Source: Geobacter sp. (GTDB taxonomy: Bacteria > Desulfobacterota > Desulfuromonadia > Geobacterales > Pseudopelobacteraceae). From it: a stretch of DNA of 64,000 bases. The translations under genes and the position numbers were made by a program. The stretch's first letter is position 1; every line of letters starts with the position of its first letter. The notes under the pieces were generated by a model. The model was given only the letters and a program-made list of their open reading frames with translations. It did no database searches and was not told the origin of the DNA. Shown here in pieces: positions 24,910 through 32,184 of this stretch. Where the stretch lies: contig WKKS01000001.1 of assembly GCA_009684515.1 (NCBI GenBank), positions 248,001 to 312,000 on the forward strand, written 5' to 3'.

Positions 24910-25750
24910 ATGCGTACTGATCGGCGTGATACGAACTCCTGACGTACGGCCCGCTTTCAACATGCAGGAAACCGAGCTCCAGGGCCACGCGCCGCAATTC
25001 ATCAAATCTGGCTGGCGGAATGTACTCCTGAACCGGATAGTGAGCGCGACTGGGGGCCAGATACTGGCCAACGCTGAGATAATCACAACCGGCGCCACGC
25101 AGATCCTTGAAAACCTGCAGCAGATCCTCTTCCAATTCCCCCATTCCCAGCATGATACCCGACTTGGTTTTTATCTCCGGGGCCAATTCTTTGCATACTT
25201 TCAGTACTGTCAGTGAGCGGCCATAATCCGCTCCGCTCCGGATGTGATACAGGCTCGGAACCGTCTCCACGTTGTGCCCAAGTATATCGGGATTGGAGGC
25301 CGTAATAACGGCCAGACTGCCACGATCGCCCTGCAGATCAGGTATCAGCAATTCGACCCTGGTTGCCGGTGAAAGCGCGCGAATGGCGGCCACCGTTTCG
25401 GCATAGACGGCAGCGCCGCCGTCCGGCAGATCGTCACGGGTGGGGCTGGTAATCACGACATGCGACAGTTTCAGGCGTAAAACAGCTTCGGCAACCCGGC
25501 CAGACTCACCGGTATCGACCGGCAGGGGCGCTGTTTTCTCCACATTACAGAAGGAACAGAGCCGGGTGCAATGCTTCCCGAGAACCAGAAAGGTGGCCTG
25601 GCCACAGCTGAAACACTCGGAAATATTAGGACATAGCGCCTGCTGACAGACCGTATTCAGACGCAAATCGCCCAACAGCTGCCTCATACCGGCCTGGTCG
25701 CCCGGATTGGCCCGTTTCCGAAGCCACTCCGGCTTTCGCTGAATATTCAC
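24908..25750 (-). CDS. lipA: Lipoyl synthase
   Basis: Radical SAM enzyme inserting two sulfurs into protein-bound octanoyl groups. 280 residues from the GTG at 25750, whose codon overlaps the lipM stop and has GGGGAG upstream; a longer ATG-started reading adds eight residues. Auxiliary-cluster cysteines in CQQALCPNISECF, radical SAM CxxxCxxC in CTRLCSFC, and the C-terminal RSSYHA serine motif that ligates the auxiliary cluster. Supplies lipoate for 2-oxoacid dehydrogenases and the glycine cleavage system. Confidence 0.95.
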   Translation of the reverse strand: MNIQRKPEWLRKRANPGDQAGMRQLLGDLRLNTVCQQALCPNISECFSCGQATFLVLGKHCTRLCSFCNVEKTAPLPVDTGESGRVAEAVLRLKLSHVVITSPTRDDLPDGGAAVYAETVAAIRALSPATRVELLIPDLQGDRGSLAVITASNPDILGHNVETVPSLYHIRSGADYGRSLTVLKVCKELAPEIKTKSGIMLGMGELEEDLLQVFKDLRGAGCDYLSVGQYLAPSRAHYPVQEYIPPARFDELRRVALELGFLHVESGPYVRSSYHADQYA

Positions 25751-26571
25751 AAACACTCCCCGTTCAGATTCCAATTTTCGTTCAAGTATTTTTCGCTAAG
25801 CAACCTTTCGGCCAATTGCTGCTCTGTGACAGTCGGAACTGAATCCAGCAGTGAAATATCAAGGTTACTGCAAAACGCCTTTTTCAGGGCTGTTTTCAAA
25901 GCGGCCGCATCCGGAGTGACTCCCTCGGCAGTCAGGCAGGTCACCCGTTCCTCCACGCCGCTTGGGCGCTGTCGCAGGTAAACCAGCCCCTCCGCCACCC
26001 GGCTCAGGATCGGAATTGATCCGTGCTGAAAAACAACCTGTTTAAGCCTGCGTTGGGCATTGCCGCCGATTTTGCGGCCATTGACAAGAATATCGAATGA
26101 TTCTTTACCGGCGAAACAGAATGGGGTGCGTTCACCAAGCTTTTCATCGGCGGCGCAGCCATCCACCGCGTATTGCGCATTCAGACCGAGGTTTCGGTAG
26201 AACTGCAGCAGAAAACCGGTCAGCACGCGAAAGGAATCCTTGATTGAGTCCGCCTCGGGAATCTGACCTGGCGAGCAGATCAGGCTGTAGGTCAATTCAT
26301 CGGCATGGTAAATAACACCGCCTCCGGTGATACGGCGCACGATCGGGACGGCATTGGCGCGGCATCGCTCCAGATCAAGCACGTCGCAGGTTTTCTGGAA
26401 GCGGCCCAGCGAAAGAGCTGCCGGCTGCCAGCCATACAGCCTCAGAATCGGTTCTGAGTCTTGATCAAACGAAGCAAGCAGGGCTTCATCGAGGGCCATG
26501 TTTTCCGGACCACTGAGCGGTTCGGAATCAATCAGTCGCCATAACTTTGTTGGAAGCTCAGAATTATTCAA
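25747..26571 (-). CDS. lipM: Octanoyltransferase/lipoate-protein ligase family protein (LipM-like)
   Basis: Transfers octanoyl from ACP to lipoyl domains, the substrate step before LipA. 274 residues with BPL/LplA-family motifs: MALDEALL, LRLYGWQPAALSLGRFQ, the RRITGGGVIYHADELTYSL core and GRKIGGNAQRR lysine motif. Cys in TPFCFAGKESFDI is in the position of the LipM catalytic cysteine, which separates it from LplA. Starts with TTG. Overlaps lipA by four bases. Confidence 0.88.
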   Translation of the reverse strand: MNNSELPTKLWRLIDSEPLSGPENMALDEALLASFDQDSEPILRLYGWQPAALSLGRFQKTCDVLDLERCRANAVPIVRRITGGGVIYHADELTYSLICSPGQIPEADSIKDSFRVLTGFLLQFYRNLGLNAQYAVDGCAADEKLGERTPFCFAGKESFDILVNGRKIGGNAQRRLKQVVFQHGSIPILSRVAEGLVYLRQRPSGVEERVTCLTAEGVTPDAAALKTALKKAFCSNLDISLLDSVPTVTEQQLAERLLSEKYLNENWNLNGECL

Positions 26572-26605
26572 ATAGCGGTTTCTCGTTTGAAAGCAATTAA
26601 ATCTC

Positions 26606-26788
26606 TTATCTCAGGCGTTTGGAAACGCACATGACATCGTACGGCTTGCCCCTGAAGTCATTCAGGTAGGTGTAATTCATACCGGCTGCGGTACATTTAT
26701 CAATTTTAGACTGCAACTCATCTTCGCTGACGGTACTGCACCCGGCCGAAAACATGGCAATAACAACCAATAATAATGTAAGTCGCAT
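26606..26788 (-). CDS. Small lipoprotein
   Basis: 60 residues. Lipoprotein signal MRLTLLLVVIAMFSAGCS with lipobox SAGC, then a polar 42-residue mature part (CTAAGMNYTYLNDFRGKPYDVMCVSKRLR) with two further cysteines that could form a disulfide. No named family. Between the 53-residue hemerythrin partner and lipM, all leftward with short gaps. Confidence 0.68.
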   Translation of the reverse strand: MRLTLLLVVIAMFSAGCSTVSEDELQSKIDKCTAAGMNYTYLNDFRGKPYDVMCVSKRLR

Positions 26789-26807
26789 ATCAACCTCGCC
26801 AGTATCA

Positions 26808-26969
26808 TTATTTCGAATTTTTCAACTCGTTGATAACCGATATTATTTCAGATCTGGACAGAATACCCTTGTTTTCCAGCACAGTTATCAGTGCAAGCAT
26901 CTCATAACTGTGTGAAACGACCAGCTCTTCTATAGTGACCGCCTGTTCTTTATCAACCTGTTCAGTCAT
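26808..26969 (-). CDS. 53-residue protein coupled to bacteriohemerythrin
   Basis: Reads MTEQVDKEQAVTIEELVVSH at the start and ends ISVINELKNSK: entirely soluble, acidic and helical. The ATG (26969-26967) overlaps the hemerythrin TGA in an ATGA arrangement, a strong sign of a real, coupled gene. Residues VVSHSYEMLALITVLENKGILSRSEIISVINEL resemble short helical segments found at the N-terminus of regulatory proteins, but no family is recognised. A partner or modulator of the hemerythrin is inferred from coupling only. Confidence 0.7.
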   Translation of the reverse strand: MTEQVDKEQAVTIEELVVSHSYEMLALITVLENKGILSRSEIISVINELKNSK

Positions 26970-27370
26970 ATTCCATCACCCTTGTGCCATTCCGAATATT
27001 TGCGATCTTCCACCAGAACGTGATTTAGCAGCCAATTCCCAAGAACAACGATTAACTTTCTTGTGTCTTCAAGATCATCATTTCTATGCTGTGATTGCAG
27101 CTCTTCAATTTGGTGCGTAAAATTTCTGTGTTTGACAATATGATCGGTAATTTCAGGAAAACCTTTATCCTGCATGTGCAGTTCTTCAGCGGCGAAATGA
27201 TATCTGGTGTATTCCCGCAGTTCGGCAATGATCGGCAGAACCTCGTCAACGACCCTGGGTTGCATCGTGTTCTCATATAACACGTTGAGAATTCTGAACA
27301 GGTTTTTATGGTGATCGTCAAGCAGGTCTACGCCAACGGAATAATCTTTTTTCCATACGAACAGCGGCAT
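26966..27370 (-). CDS. Bacteriohemerythrin
   Basis: Di-iron O2-binding protein, 134 residues. The full ligand set is visible: His in VGVDLLDDHHKNLFRI, His and Glu in RYHFAAEELHM, His in HIVKHRNFTHQ, and the terminal HVLVEDRKYSEWH with the last His and Asp. A single-domain cytosolic O2 carrier or sensor, useful to a microaerotolerant anaerobe. Preceded by CAGGAG. Overlaps the 53-residue gene downstream; divergent from the M-box operon. Confidence 0.94.
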   Translation of the reverse strand: MPLFVWKKDYSVGVDLLDDHHKNLFRILNVLYENTMQPRVVDEVLPIIAELREYTRYHFAAEELHMQDKGFPEITDHIVKHRNFTHQIEELQSQHRNDDLEDTRKLIVVLGNWLLNHVLVEDRKYSEWHKGDGI

Positions 27371-27446
27371 CGGAATGCTCCTGCCAGGAGTGGCACAAAA
27401 TCATTTGTTGCCAGAATAGTTTGATTTTTTAAACTAAATCTTTTCT

Positions 27447-27475
27447 TTACCTGGCTATATTTATGTTGTATAAAT
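27447..27475 (+). promoter_or_regulatory. Probable sigma-70 promoter of the M-box operon
   Basis: TTTACC (27447-27452) and TATAAA (27470-27475) with a 17-bp spacer. Transcription would start near 27483, about 58 bases before the M-box core. Confidence 0.6.
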
Positions 27476-27540
27476 GCAGGTCGCTCAACAATGGGATATA
27501 CCCTTTATTTACAACAGGTTACACACATATTTTTATTCCT

Positions 27541-27692
27541 CGTTAGAATGAGGCGTTTGCACAAACACAGGCTGCTACCCAGAAACGTCGAAAGACGCCA
27601 ATGCGGTCAACAGGTTTTGTCGGATTAAGGCTTAACCCAATGTAGCTGGAGCTAATCCTACGTTGTGCACTGTCGAAAGTCAACCAGAGGGG
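27541..27692 (+). ncRNA. M-box (ykoK leader) magnesium riboswitch
   Basis: The characteristic conserved strings occur in order: CGTTAGAATGAGGC at 27541, GCTGCTACCCAGAAACGTCG near 27571, AAAGACGCCAATGCGGTCAACAG near 27591, AATGTAGCTGGAGC near 27639, and CACTGTCGAAAGTCAACCAGAGG near 27669. They match the Mg2+-sensing aptamer known from mgtE and mgtA leaders. High Mg2+ should favour the terminator that follows at 27717. It controls the downstream MgtE-domain and NRAMP genes. Confidence 0.93.
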
Positions 27693-27716
27693 AATGGCCG
27701 TTGGCGTTTATACCTC

Positions 27717-27750
27717 AAAGCCCTTTCTCCCGGAAGGGCTTTTGTTTTTT
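27717..27750 (+). terminator. Riboswitch expression-platform terminator
   Basis: AAAGCCCTT (27717-27725) and AAGGGCTTT (27734-27742) with an 8-base loop and a T-rich tail to 27750, about 75 bases before the start codon. Its place directly after the M-box makes it the likely attenuation hairpin. Confidence 0.88.
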
Positions 27751-27824
27751 GGTTTATAGTCAGATCACCATACGCATCACAGACAAATGGCATTCTCTTA
27801 ACTCAGACACACATGGGTAGCGTT

Positions 27825-29087
27825 ATGACTTCAGAATTCAGCGAAATATACCTCAGCACAGTTATCGGCCGTTCCGTCATCAACAGCGCCGGCACAGAAC
27901 TTGGCATCTTGCGCGATCTTGTCATGATACCGGGCGAGGTATTTCCGGAAGTTTCACATATCCTGTTCAAGTCACGCAAAGGATTGAAATCGCTACCCTG
28001 GAGTGAGGTTTCACTATTTACCCACGTCGTAATCTCGGCTGCCAGCATCAATCCTCCCGGTTTGCAGACCTACAATCAGCGCGAGGGAGAAATTCTGGTC
28101 AAACGCGACCTGCTGGACAAACAGATTGTTGATGTTGATGGCGCCAAGGTAGTTCGCGTCAACGATATAAAACTGGGCAAACTGCAAGATAAGCTCTGTA
28201 TATTCAGCGTTGACATCGGATTTCGCGGTCTGCTGCGCCGACTGGGATACGAGCGTTTCGGAGAACAGGTGGCCCGCATTATTCGCAAAGAGATCCTCAA
28301 CACGGAGATCAGCTGGGAATACGTCCAGCCGCTGGAAGCCCACTCATCCAAACTGGCCCTGAATATTGCCCGTAATCAGATGAACGAAATGCATCCGGCC
28401 GACCTGGCTGACATCATCGAAAATATTCCTATCCAGAACATCCGCACAGTGCTGGATTCGATTGATGCCGAGACGACCGGTGACACGCTCTACGAGCTTG
28501 AAGCTGAAATGAGAAATGTGGTCATCAGCCAGATGAATGATGAACAGGTATCTGACATCTTGGAAGAGATGGAGCCTGACGAAGCGGCCGACGTACTCTC
28601 CGATCTGCCCGAAGAGAGGGCTCAGGAACTGCTGGAGATGATGGACCAGGAAGACGCCGAGGACATCCAGGAACTGCTGGAGCACGAAGAGGATTCGGCC
28701 GGCGGCCTGATGACTCCGGACTACTTCAGACTTTCGTCGGACATCTCGGTAGGACGGGCCTTGGAGCTGGTCAAGCAGTGCGCGGAGGATGTGGAGACCG
28801 TCTATTACGGTTACATTGTTGATGCGGAGGATCGCCTGGAAGGGGTGGTATCACTCAAACAGTTGCTGCTGAACGCCCCTGAGACTCACATTACGGATAT
28901 CATGGAAGAAAATATCAAGTTTGTCAGCATCGATTCCGAACCGGAGGATATGCTGGAAACCCTCGCCAAGTATGACCTGATTGCCATACCGGTCCTTGAT
29001 CAGGACGAACGCATGGCGGGGATTGTTACCGTCGATGACGTCCTGGCCCACTACCTCCCTCTAATCCTAAAGAACAAACGCAGATAG
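27825..29087 (+). CDS. PRC-barrel / MgtE N-domain / CBS protein without membrane domain
   Basis: 420 residues from ATG 27825 (ATG 27813 also possible; the longer open frame runs back through the terminator and is not credible). Two PRC-barrel-like segments (residues about 8-60 and 85-140), then the MgtE N superhelical domain (MNEMHPADLADIIENIP; ILEEMEPDEAADVLSDLPEERAQELLEMM) and a CBS pair (GGLMTPDYFRLSSDISVGRALE; VTVDDVLAHYL). The MgtE pore helices are absent; the protein ends after the CBS pair. In MgtE these domains sense Mg2+ and gate the channel. Here they are followed eight bases later by an NRAMP transporter, so a Mg2+-sensing regulatory subunit is inferred. Confidence 0.9.
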   Translation: MTSEFSEIYLSTVIGRSVINSAGTELGILRDLVMIPGEVFPEVSHILFKSRKGLKSLPWSEVSLFTHVVISAASINPPGLQTYNQREGEILVKRDLLDKQIVDVDGAKVVRVNDIKLGKLQDKLCIFSVDIGFRGLLRRLGYERFGEQVARIIRKEILNTEISWEYVQPLEAHSSKLALNIARNQMNEMHPADLADIIENIPIQNIRTVLDSIDAETTGDTLYELEAEMRNVVISQMNDEQVSDILEEMEPDEAADVLSDLPEERAQELLEMMDQEDAEDIQELLEHEEDSAGGLMTPDYFRLSSDISVGRALELVKQCAEDVETVYYGYIVDAEDRLEGVVSLKQLLLNAPETHITDIMEENIKFVSIDSEPEDMLETLAKYDLIAIPVLDQDERMAGIVTVDDVLAHYLPLILKNKRR

Positions 29088-29095
29088 GCAAAAGT

Positions 29096-30391
29096 ATGTC
29101 AAACGCAATTTCTTCAAAACTCCTCAGGCAGTTCAAGAGCTTGAGTCCTAAAAACGTCATGCTCTTTCTGGCCATCCTCGGCCCCGGCATCATCACCGCC
29201 AATGTGGATAACGACGCCGGTGGAATCACCACCTACTCGCTGGCGGCAGCCGAATATGGCAATGCCGTCCTCTGGATGATGATCCCCACCACCGTTGCGC
29301 TGGTTGTGGTTCAGGAAATGTGCGCCCGGATGGGGGCCGTGACCGGCAAAGGACTTTCCGATCTGATCAGGGAATCATTCGGCGTCAAGATCACCTTCTA
29401 CACTATGATTGCGCTGTTGTTGACCAACATGGGCAACTCCATCTCCGAATTTGCCGGTATTGCCGCCAGCCTGGAAATCTTCGGCATCAGCAAATACATC
29501 TCGGTTCCGGTCAGCGCCCTTCTGGTCTGGCTGCTGATTGTCAAAGGATCGTACAAAACCGTTGAAAAAGTTTTTCTGGTCGCCTGCCTGGTTTACCTGG
29601 CCTACCCGATCGCCGCATTTATGGCCGGCCCCAAATGGGGTGTCGTCCTGAAAGCCACAGTGACTCCCAACCTCAATACGGACAGTGCCTACCTGATGAC
29701 CCTGATCGGCATTGTCGGCACGACCATTGCGCCCTGGATGCAGTTTTATCAGCAGTCGGCCGTTGTGGAAAAGGGGATCACGGCGGAGCAGTACAACTTC
29801 TGCCGCCTGGACGTCATCATTGGCTGCATTCTGGCAATTGTGGTGGCTTTCTTCATCATGGTCGCCTGTGCCTCCACCATCCATGTTCAGGGCCTGAAGA
29901 TCGAAACCGCCGCCGATGCAGCCCACGCCCTCAAGCCCCTGGTCGGTGAGTACGCATCGTCCCTGTTCGCCTTCGGGCTGTTCAACGCTTCGCTGTTTGG
30001 AGCCTGCATCCTGCCGTTATCGACAGCCTTCTATATCTGCGAGGGAATGGGATGGGAATCGGGAGTTGACAAGGATTTTGAACAGGCACCCCAGTTTTTC
30101 TGGCTGTTCACCGCCATCATCATCATCAGCGGAGCTCTGATCCTGATTCCCAATGCACCGCTGATATTGATCATGTTCATATCCCAGGTGATCAACGGAG
30201 CGGTACTGCCGTTCGTACTGCTGTTCATGATCAAACTGATCAACGACAAGAAGCTGATGGGAACCTACGTCAACGGCCCCATCTTCAACATCATCGCCTG
30301 GCTGACCGTTATAATCATGATTATTCTGACAATTGTTATGACGATTGACTTCGCCTTTCCCGGATTAAGTAAACGTTTGCTGGCATTTTAA
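29096..30391 (+). CDS. NRAMP-family transporter, probably Mg2+-type (NRMT-like)
   Basis: 431 residues, about eleven membrane helices. The canonical helix-1 motif DPGN is replaced by D40-A-G-G43 and the helix-6 MPH motif by A212-P-W, so the metal-site Asn and Met of Mn/Fe transporters are Gly and Ala while Asp40 stays. From established work on NRAMP-related Mg2+ transporters, loss of the Met and Asn ligands goes with Mg2+ selectivity; I infer the same here. Regulation by a Mg2+ riboswitch and co-transcription with an MgtE-domain protein support it. Helix 1 starts in VMLFLAILGPGIITANV; the C-terminus is hydrophobic to the end. Confidence 0.88.
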   Translation: MSNAISSKLLRQFKSLSPKNVMLFLAILGPGIITANVDNDAGGITTYSLAAAEYGNAVLWMMIPTTVALVVVQEMCARMGAVTGKGLSDLIRESFGVKITFYTMIALLLTNMGNSISEFAGIAASLEIFGISKYISVPVSALLVWLLIVKGSYKTVEKVFLVACLVYLAYPIAAFMAGPKWGVVLKATVTPNLNTDSAYLMTLIGIVGTTIAPWMQFYQQSAVVEKGITAEQYNFCRLDVIIGCILAIVVAFFIMVACASTIHVQGLKIETAADAAHALKPLVGEYASSLFAFGLFNASLFGACILPLSTAFYICEGMGWESGVDKDFEQAPQFFWLFTAIIIISGALILIPNAPLILIMFISQVINGAVLPFVLLFMIKLINDKKLMGTYVNGPIFNIIAWLTVIIMIILTIVMTIDFAFPGLSKRLLAF

Positions 30392-30419
30392 CAACCCGCC
30401 TAACCTCCAGACGAACAAA

Positions 30420-30445
30420 AGGCCCGCCTTGATTTAGGCGGGCCT
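30420..30445. terminator. Bidirectional terminator between NRAMP and DUF4124 genes
   Basis: AGGCCCGCCT (30420-30429) and AGGCGGGCCT (30436-30445) form a 10-bp stem. Read leftward it is followed by TTTTGTT, so it mainly ends the leftward purine-block transcript and the DUF4124 gene, and can also stop the NRAMP transcript. Confidence 0.85.
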
Positions 30446-30472
30446 CACAGTTTTAGCACCGGCAACTGCTCC

Positions 30473-30997
30473 CTACTTTTTAATTTCCACTGTCAGTCCT
30501 GCTTTACGGGCGGACTCCATCAGTTCACTGTAGATTTTGTATTTGTCGGTATACTCGACCCTGATTGCATTATATTGCTTGATCAGCTCAGACTGTTGCA
30601 CACGTGACGACTGATTCGGCTTGTTTATCTCGATTTTCAATTGTTCGAGCTGCTGCTCCAAACGCTTCAGCTCTACCTCCTGAACTTCAAAATCCTTGCG
30701 CCACGCTTCCTGAGTTTTACCGCCATAGAGCTGTTTGTCACCAGCGGCCGGGACAGCGCTTTTTTCGGCAACCGCAGGTTTTACTTCTGGTTTCTCCACG
30801 GGGGCCGCATTTTGTGTCGGCTCTAAATCAACAACATCCCCGCTTCTTTTCACATTTTTGCGATATTTTTTCGGAATGCTGTTGTAATCGTCACTGAAGT
30901 TATAGGTGCCATTTCCATCAACCCAGGAATAGGTCTCAGCGCCGGATCGATTTGACAGCAGCAACAGCATCAAGCCCAGAAAAATTAATGTTTTCAT
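30473..30997 (-). CDS. DUF4124-domain exported coiled-coil protein
   Basis: 174 residues. Signal peptide (MKTLIFLGLMLLLLSNRSGA) followed at once by the DUF4124 motif ETYSWVDGNGTYNFSDDYNSIPKKYR (residues about 21-47), then a Pro/Ala/Lys-rich linker and a coiled coil (residues about 100-170: FEVQEVELKRLEQQLEQLKIEI). Periplasmic; function unknown. Last gene of the leftward block, 15 bp after hinT. Confidence 0.83.
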   Translation of the reverse strand: MKTLIFLGLMLLLLSNRSGAETYSWVDGNGTYNFSDDYNSIPKKYRKNVKRSGDVVDLEPTQNAAPVEKPEVKPAVAEKSAVPAAGDKQLYGGKTQEAWRKDFEVQEVELKRLEQQLEQLKIEINKPNQSSRVQQSELIKQYNAIRVEYTDKYKIYSELMESARKAGLTVEIKK

Positions 30998-31012
30998 GAT
31001 TATCCTCAGTTT

Positions 31013-31357
31013 CTAGCCGGGGGGCCACGTAAAATCGCGCCCGGCCAACAGGTGAAAATGGATGTGAAAAACTGACTGTCCCGCGCCTTCGCCGTTATTC
31101 TGGACAATCCGGAATCCGGACTCGGCATACCCTTTCTGAACGGCAATCTCGCCCGCCTTGCGGTAGGCATATCCGACGAGCGCCTCATCCTCTGCAGTCA
31201 TGTCGAGGCAATTGGCAAAATGTTTTTTCGGAAGCACCAGCAGATGCAGCGGAGCCTGAGGTCCGATATCCTCAATTACAAAAATCCGGTCATCCTCATA
31301 AACCTTCTTTGAGGGAATTTCACCTTTGATTATCTTGCAGAAAATACAGTTTTCCAC
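31013..31357 (-). CDS. Histidine triad nucleotide-binding protein (HinT)
   Basis: 114 residues. Begins CIFCKIIKGEIPSKKVYEDDRIFVIEDIGPQAPLH and ends with the triad HIHFHLLAGRDFTWPPG (residues about 98-114), with the HinT-type tail Trp. A purine nucleoside phosphoramidase. GTG start with GGAGGGG. 21 bp downstream of tlyA. It and the HIT protein at 14774-15118 are separate subfamilies. Confidence 0.93.
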   Translation of the reverse strand: MENCIFCKIIKGEIPSKKVYEDDRIFVIEDIGPQAPLHLLVLPKKHFANCLDMTAEDEALVGYAYRKAGEIAVQKGYAESGFRIVQNNGEGAGQSVFHIHFHLLAGRDFTWPPG

Positions 31358-31378
31358 GTCGCCCCTCCATTCCGAAAT

Positions 31379-32113
31379 TCAAGGTAGATTCAATAAAATC
31401 AAAAACTCACGATTGCCATCGGCTCCGGTGATGGGTGACTCGCATACGCCTGCCACCGTCAACCCCATTGCCTGGGCAGTATTGCTGACTTCGTCGATGA
31501 CCCTCTGGTGGGCAACCGGATCACGGACAATGCCCCCCTTCCCCACTTCGCCCTTTCCAACCTCGAACTGCGGTTTGATCAGGGCGATGATGCTTCCGCC
31601 CGGCTTGAGCAGCGCAACGGTGGCAGGCAGAACTTTTGACAAAGAGATGAATGATGCATCAATCACCGCCAGATCCGGCGCTTCTCCAAGCTGGTCCGGA
31701 GTCAGATAGCGGATATTGGTTTTTTCGATATTGATGACACGCGGATCCTGTTGCAGCTTCCAGGCCAGCTGGCCATGCCCGACATCAACAGCAAAAACCT
31801 TGAGTGCGCCGGCTTGCAAAAGACAATCGGTGAAACCGCCGGTTGAGGCTCCCACATCAACTGCCACCAGGCCACTGGCATCAACTTCGAACAGATCCAG
31901 GGCTTTCCTCAGCTTGAGACCGCCCCGGCTGACAAACGGCAACACATCGCCCTTGATGCGAATATCGGCATCAAGCGGCACCTGGTGCCCTGATTTATCG
32001 ACGGCATGGTCCCCAACCACCACCTGACCGGCCATAATCAGTGCCTGCGCTTTTTCTCGCGAGGGGGCAAGGCCGCGTTCGACCATCAGTTTATCCAGAC
32101 GCTGCTTAGACAT
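31379..32113 (-). CDS. tlyA: TlyA family rRNA (cytidine-2'-O)-methyltransferase
   Basis: 244 residues from ATG 32113 (GGAGG upstream; a longer frame exists). N-terminal S4 RNA-binding domain (RLDKLMVERGLAPSREKAQALIMAGQVVV), then a FtsJ-like Rossmann domain with VDVGASTGGFTDCLLQAGA and the DASFISLSKVLP segment. Methylates 16S/23S rRNA cytidines at the subunit interface in known cases. Lies 71 bp downstream of the second pfk gene. Confidence 0.92.
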   Translation of the reverse strand: MSKQRLDKLMVERGLAPSREKAQALIMAGQVVVGDHAVDKSGHQVPLDADIRIKGDVLPFVSRGGLKLRKALDLFEVDASGLVAVDVGASTGGFTDCLLQAGALKVFAVDVGHGQLAWKLQQDPRVINIEKTNIRYLTPDQLGEAPDLAVIDASFISLSKVLPATVALLKPGGSIIALIKPQFEVGKGEVGKGGIVRDPVAHQRVIDEVSNTAQAMGLTVAGVCESPITGADGNREFLILLNLP

Positions 32114-32184
32114 GGAGATTCCTCCGTAATGTCGGGACAAATCTACGACAGCGTGCTGTTAACTGGACTATTTTGCAGATTGAT

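Noticed and set aside
27663..27824. N-terminal extension of the MgtE-domain protein
   Set aside because: The extra codons overlap the M-box 3' part and the intrinsic terminator and have no family similarity.
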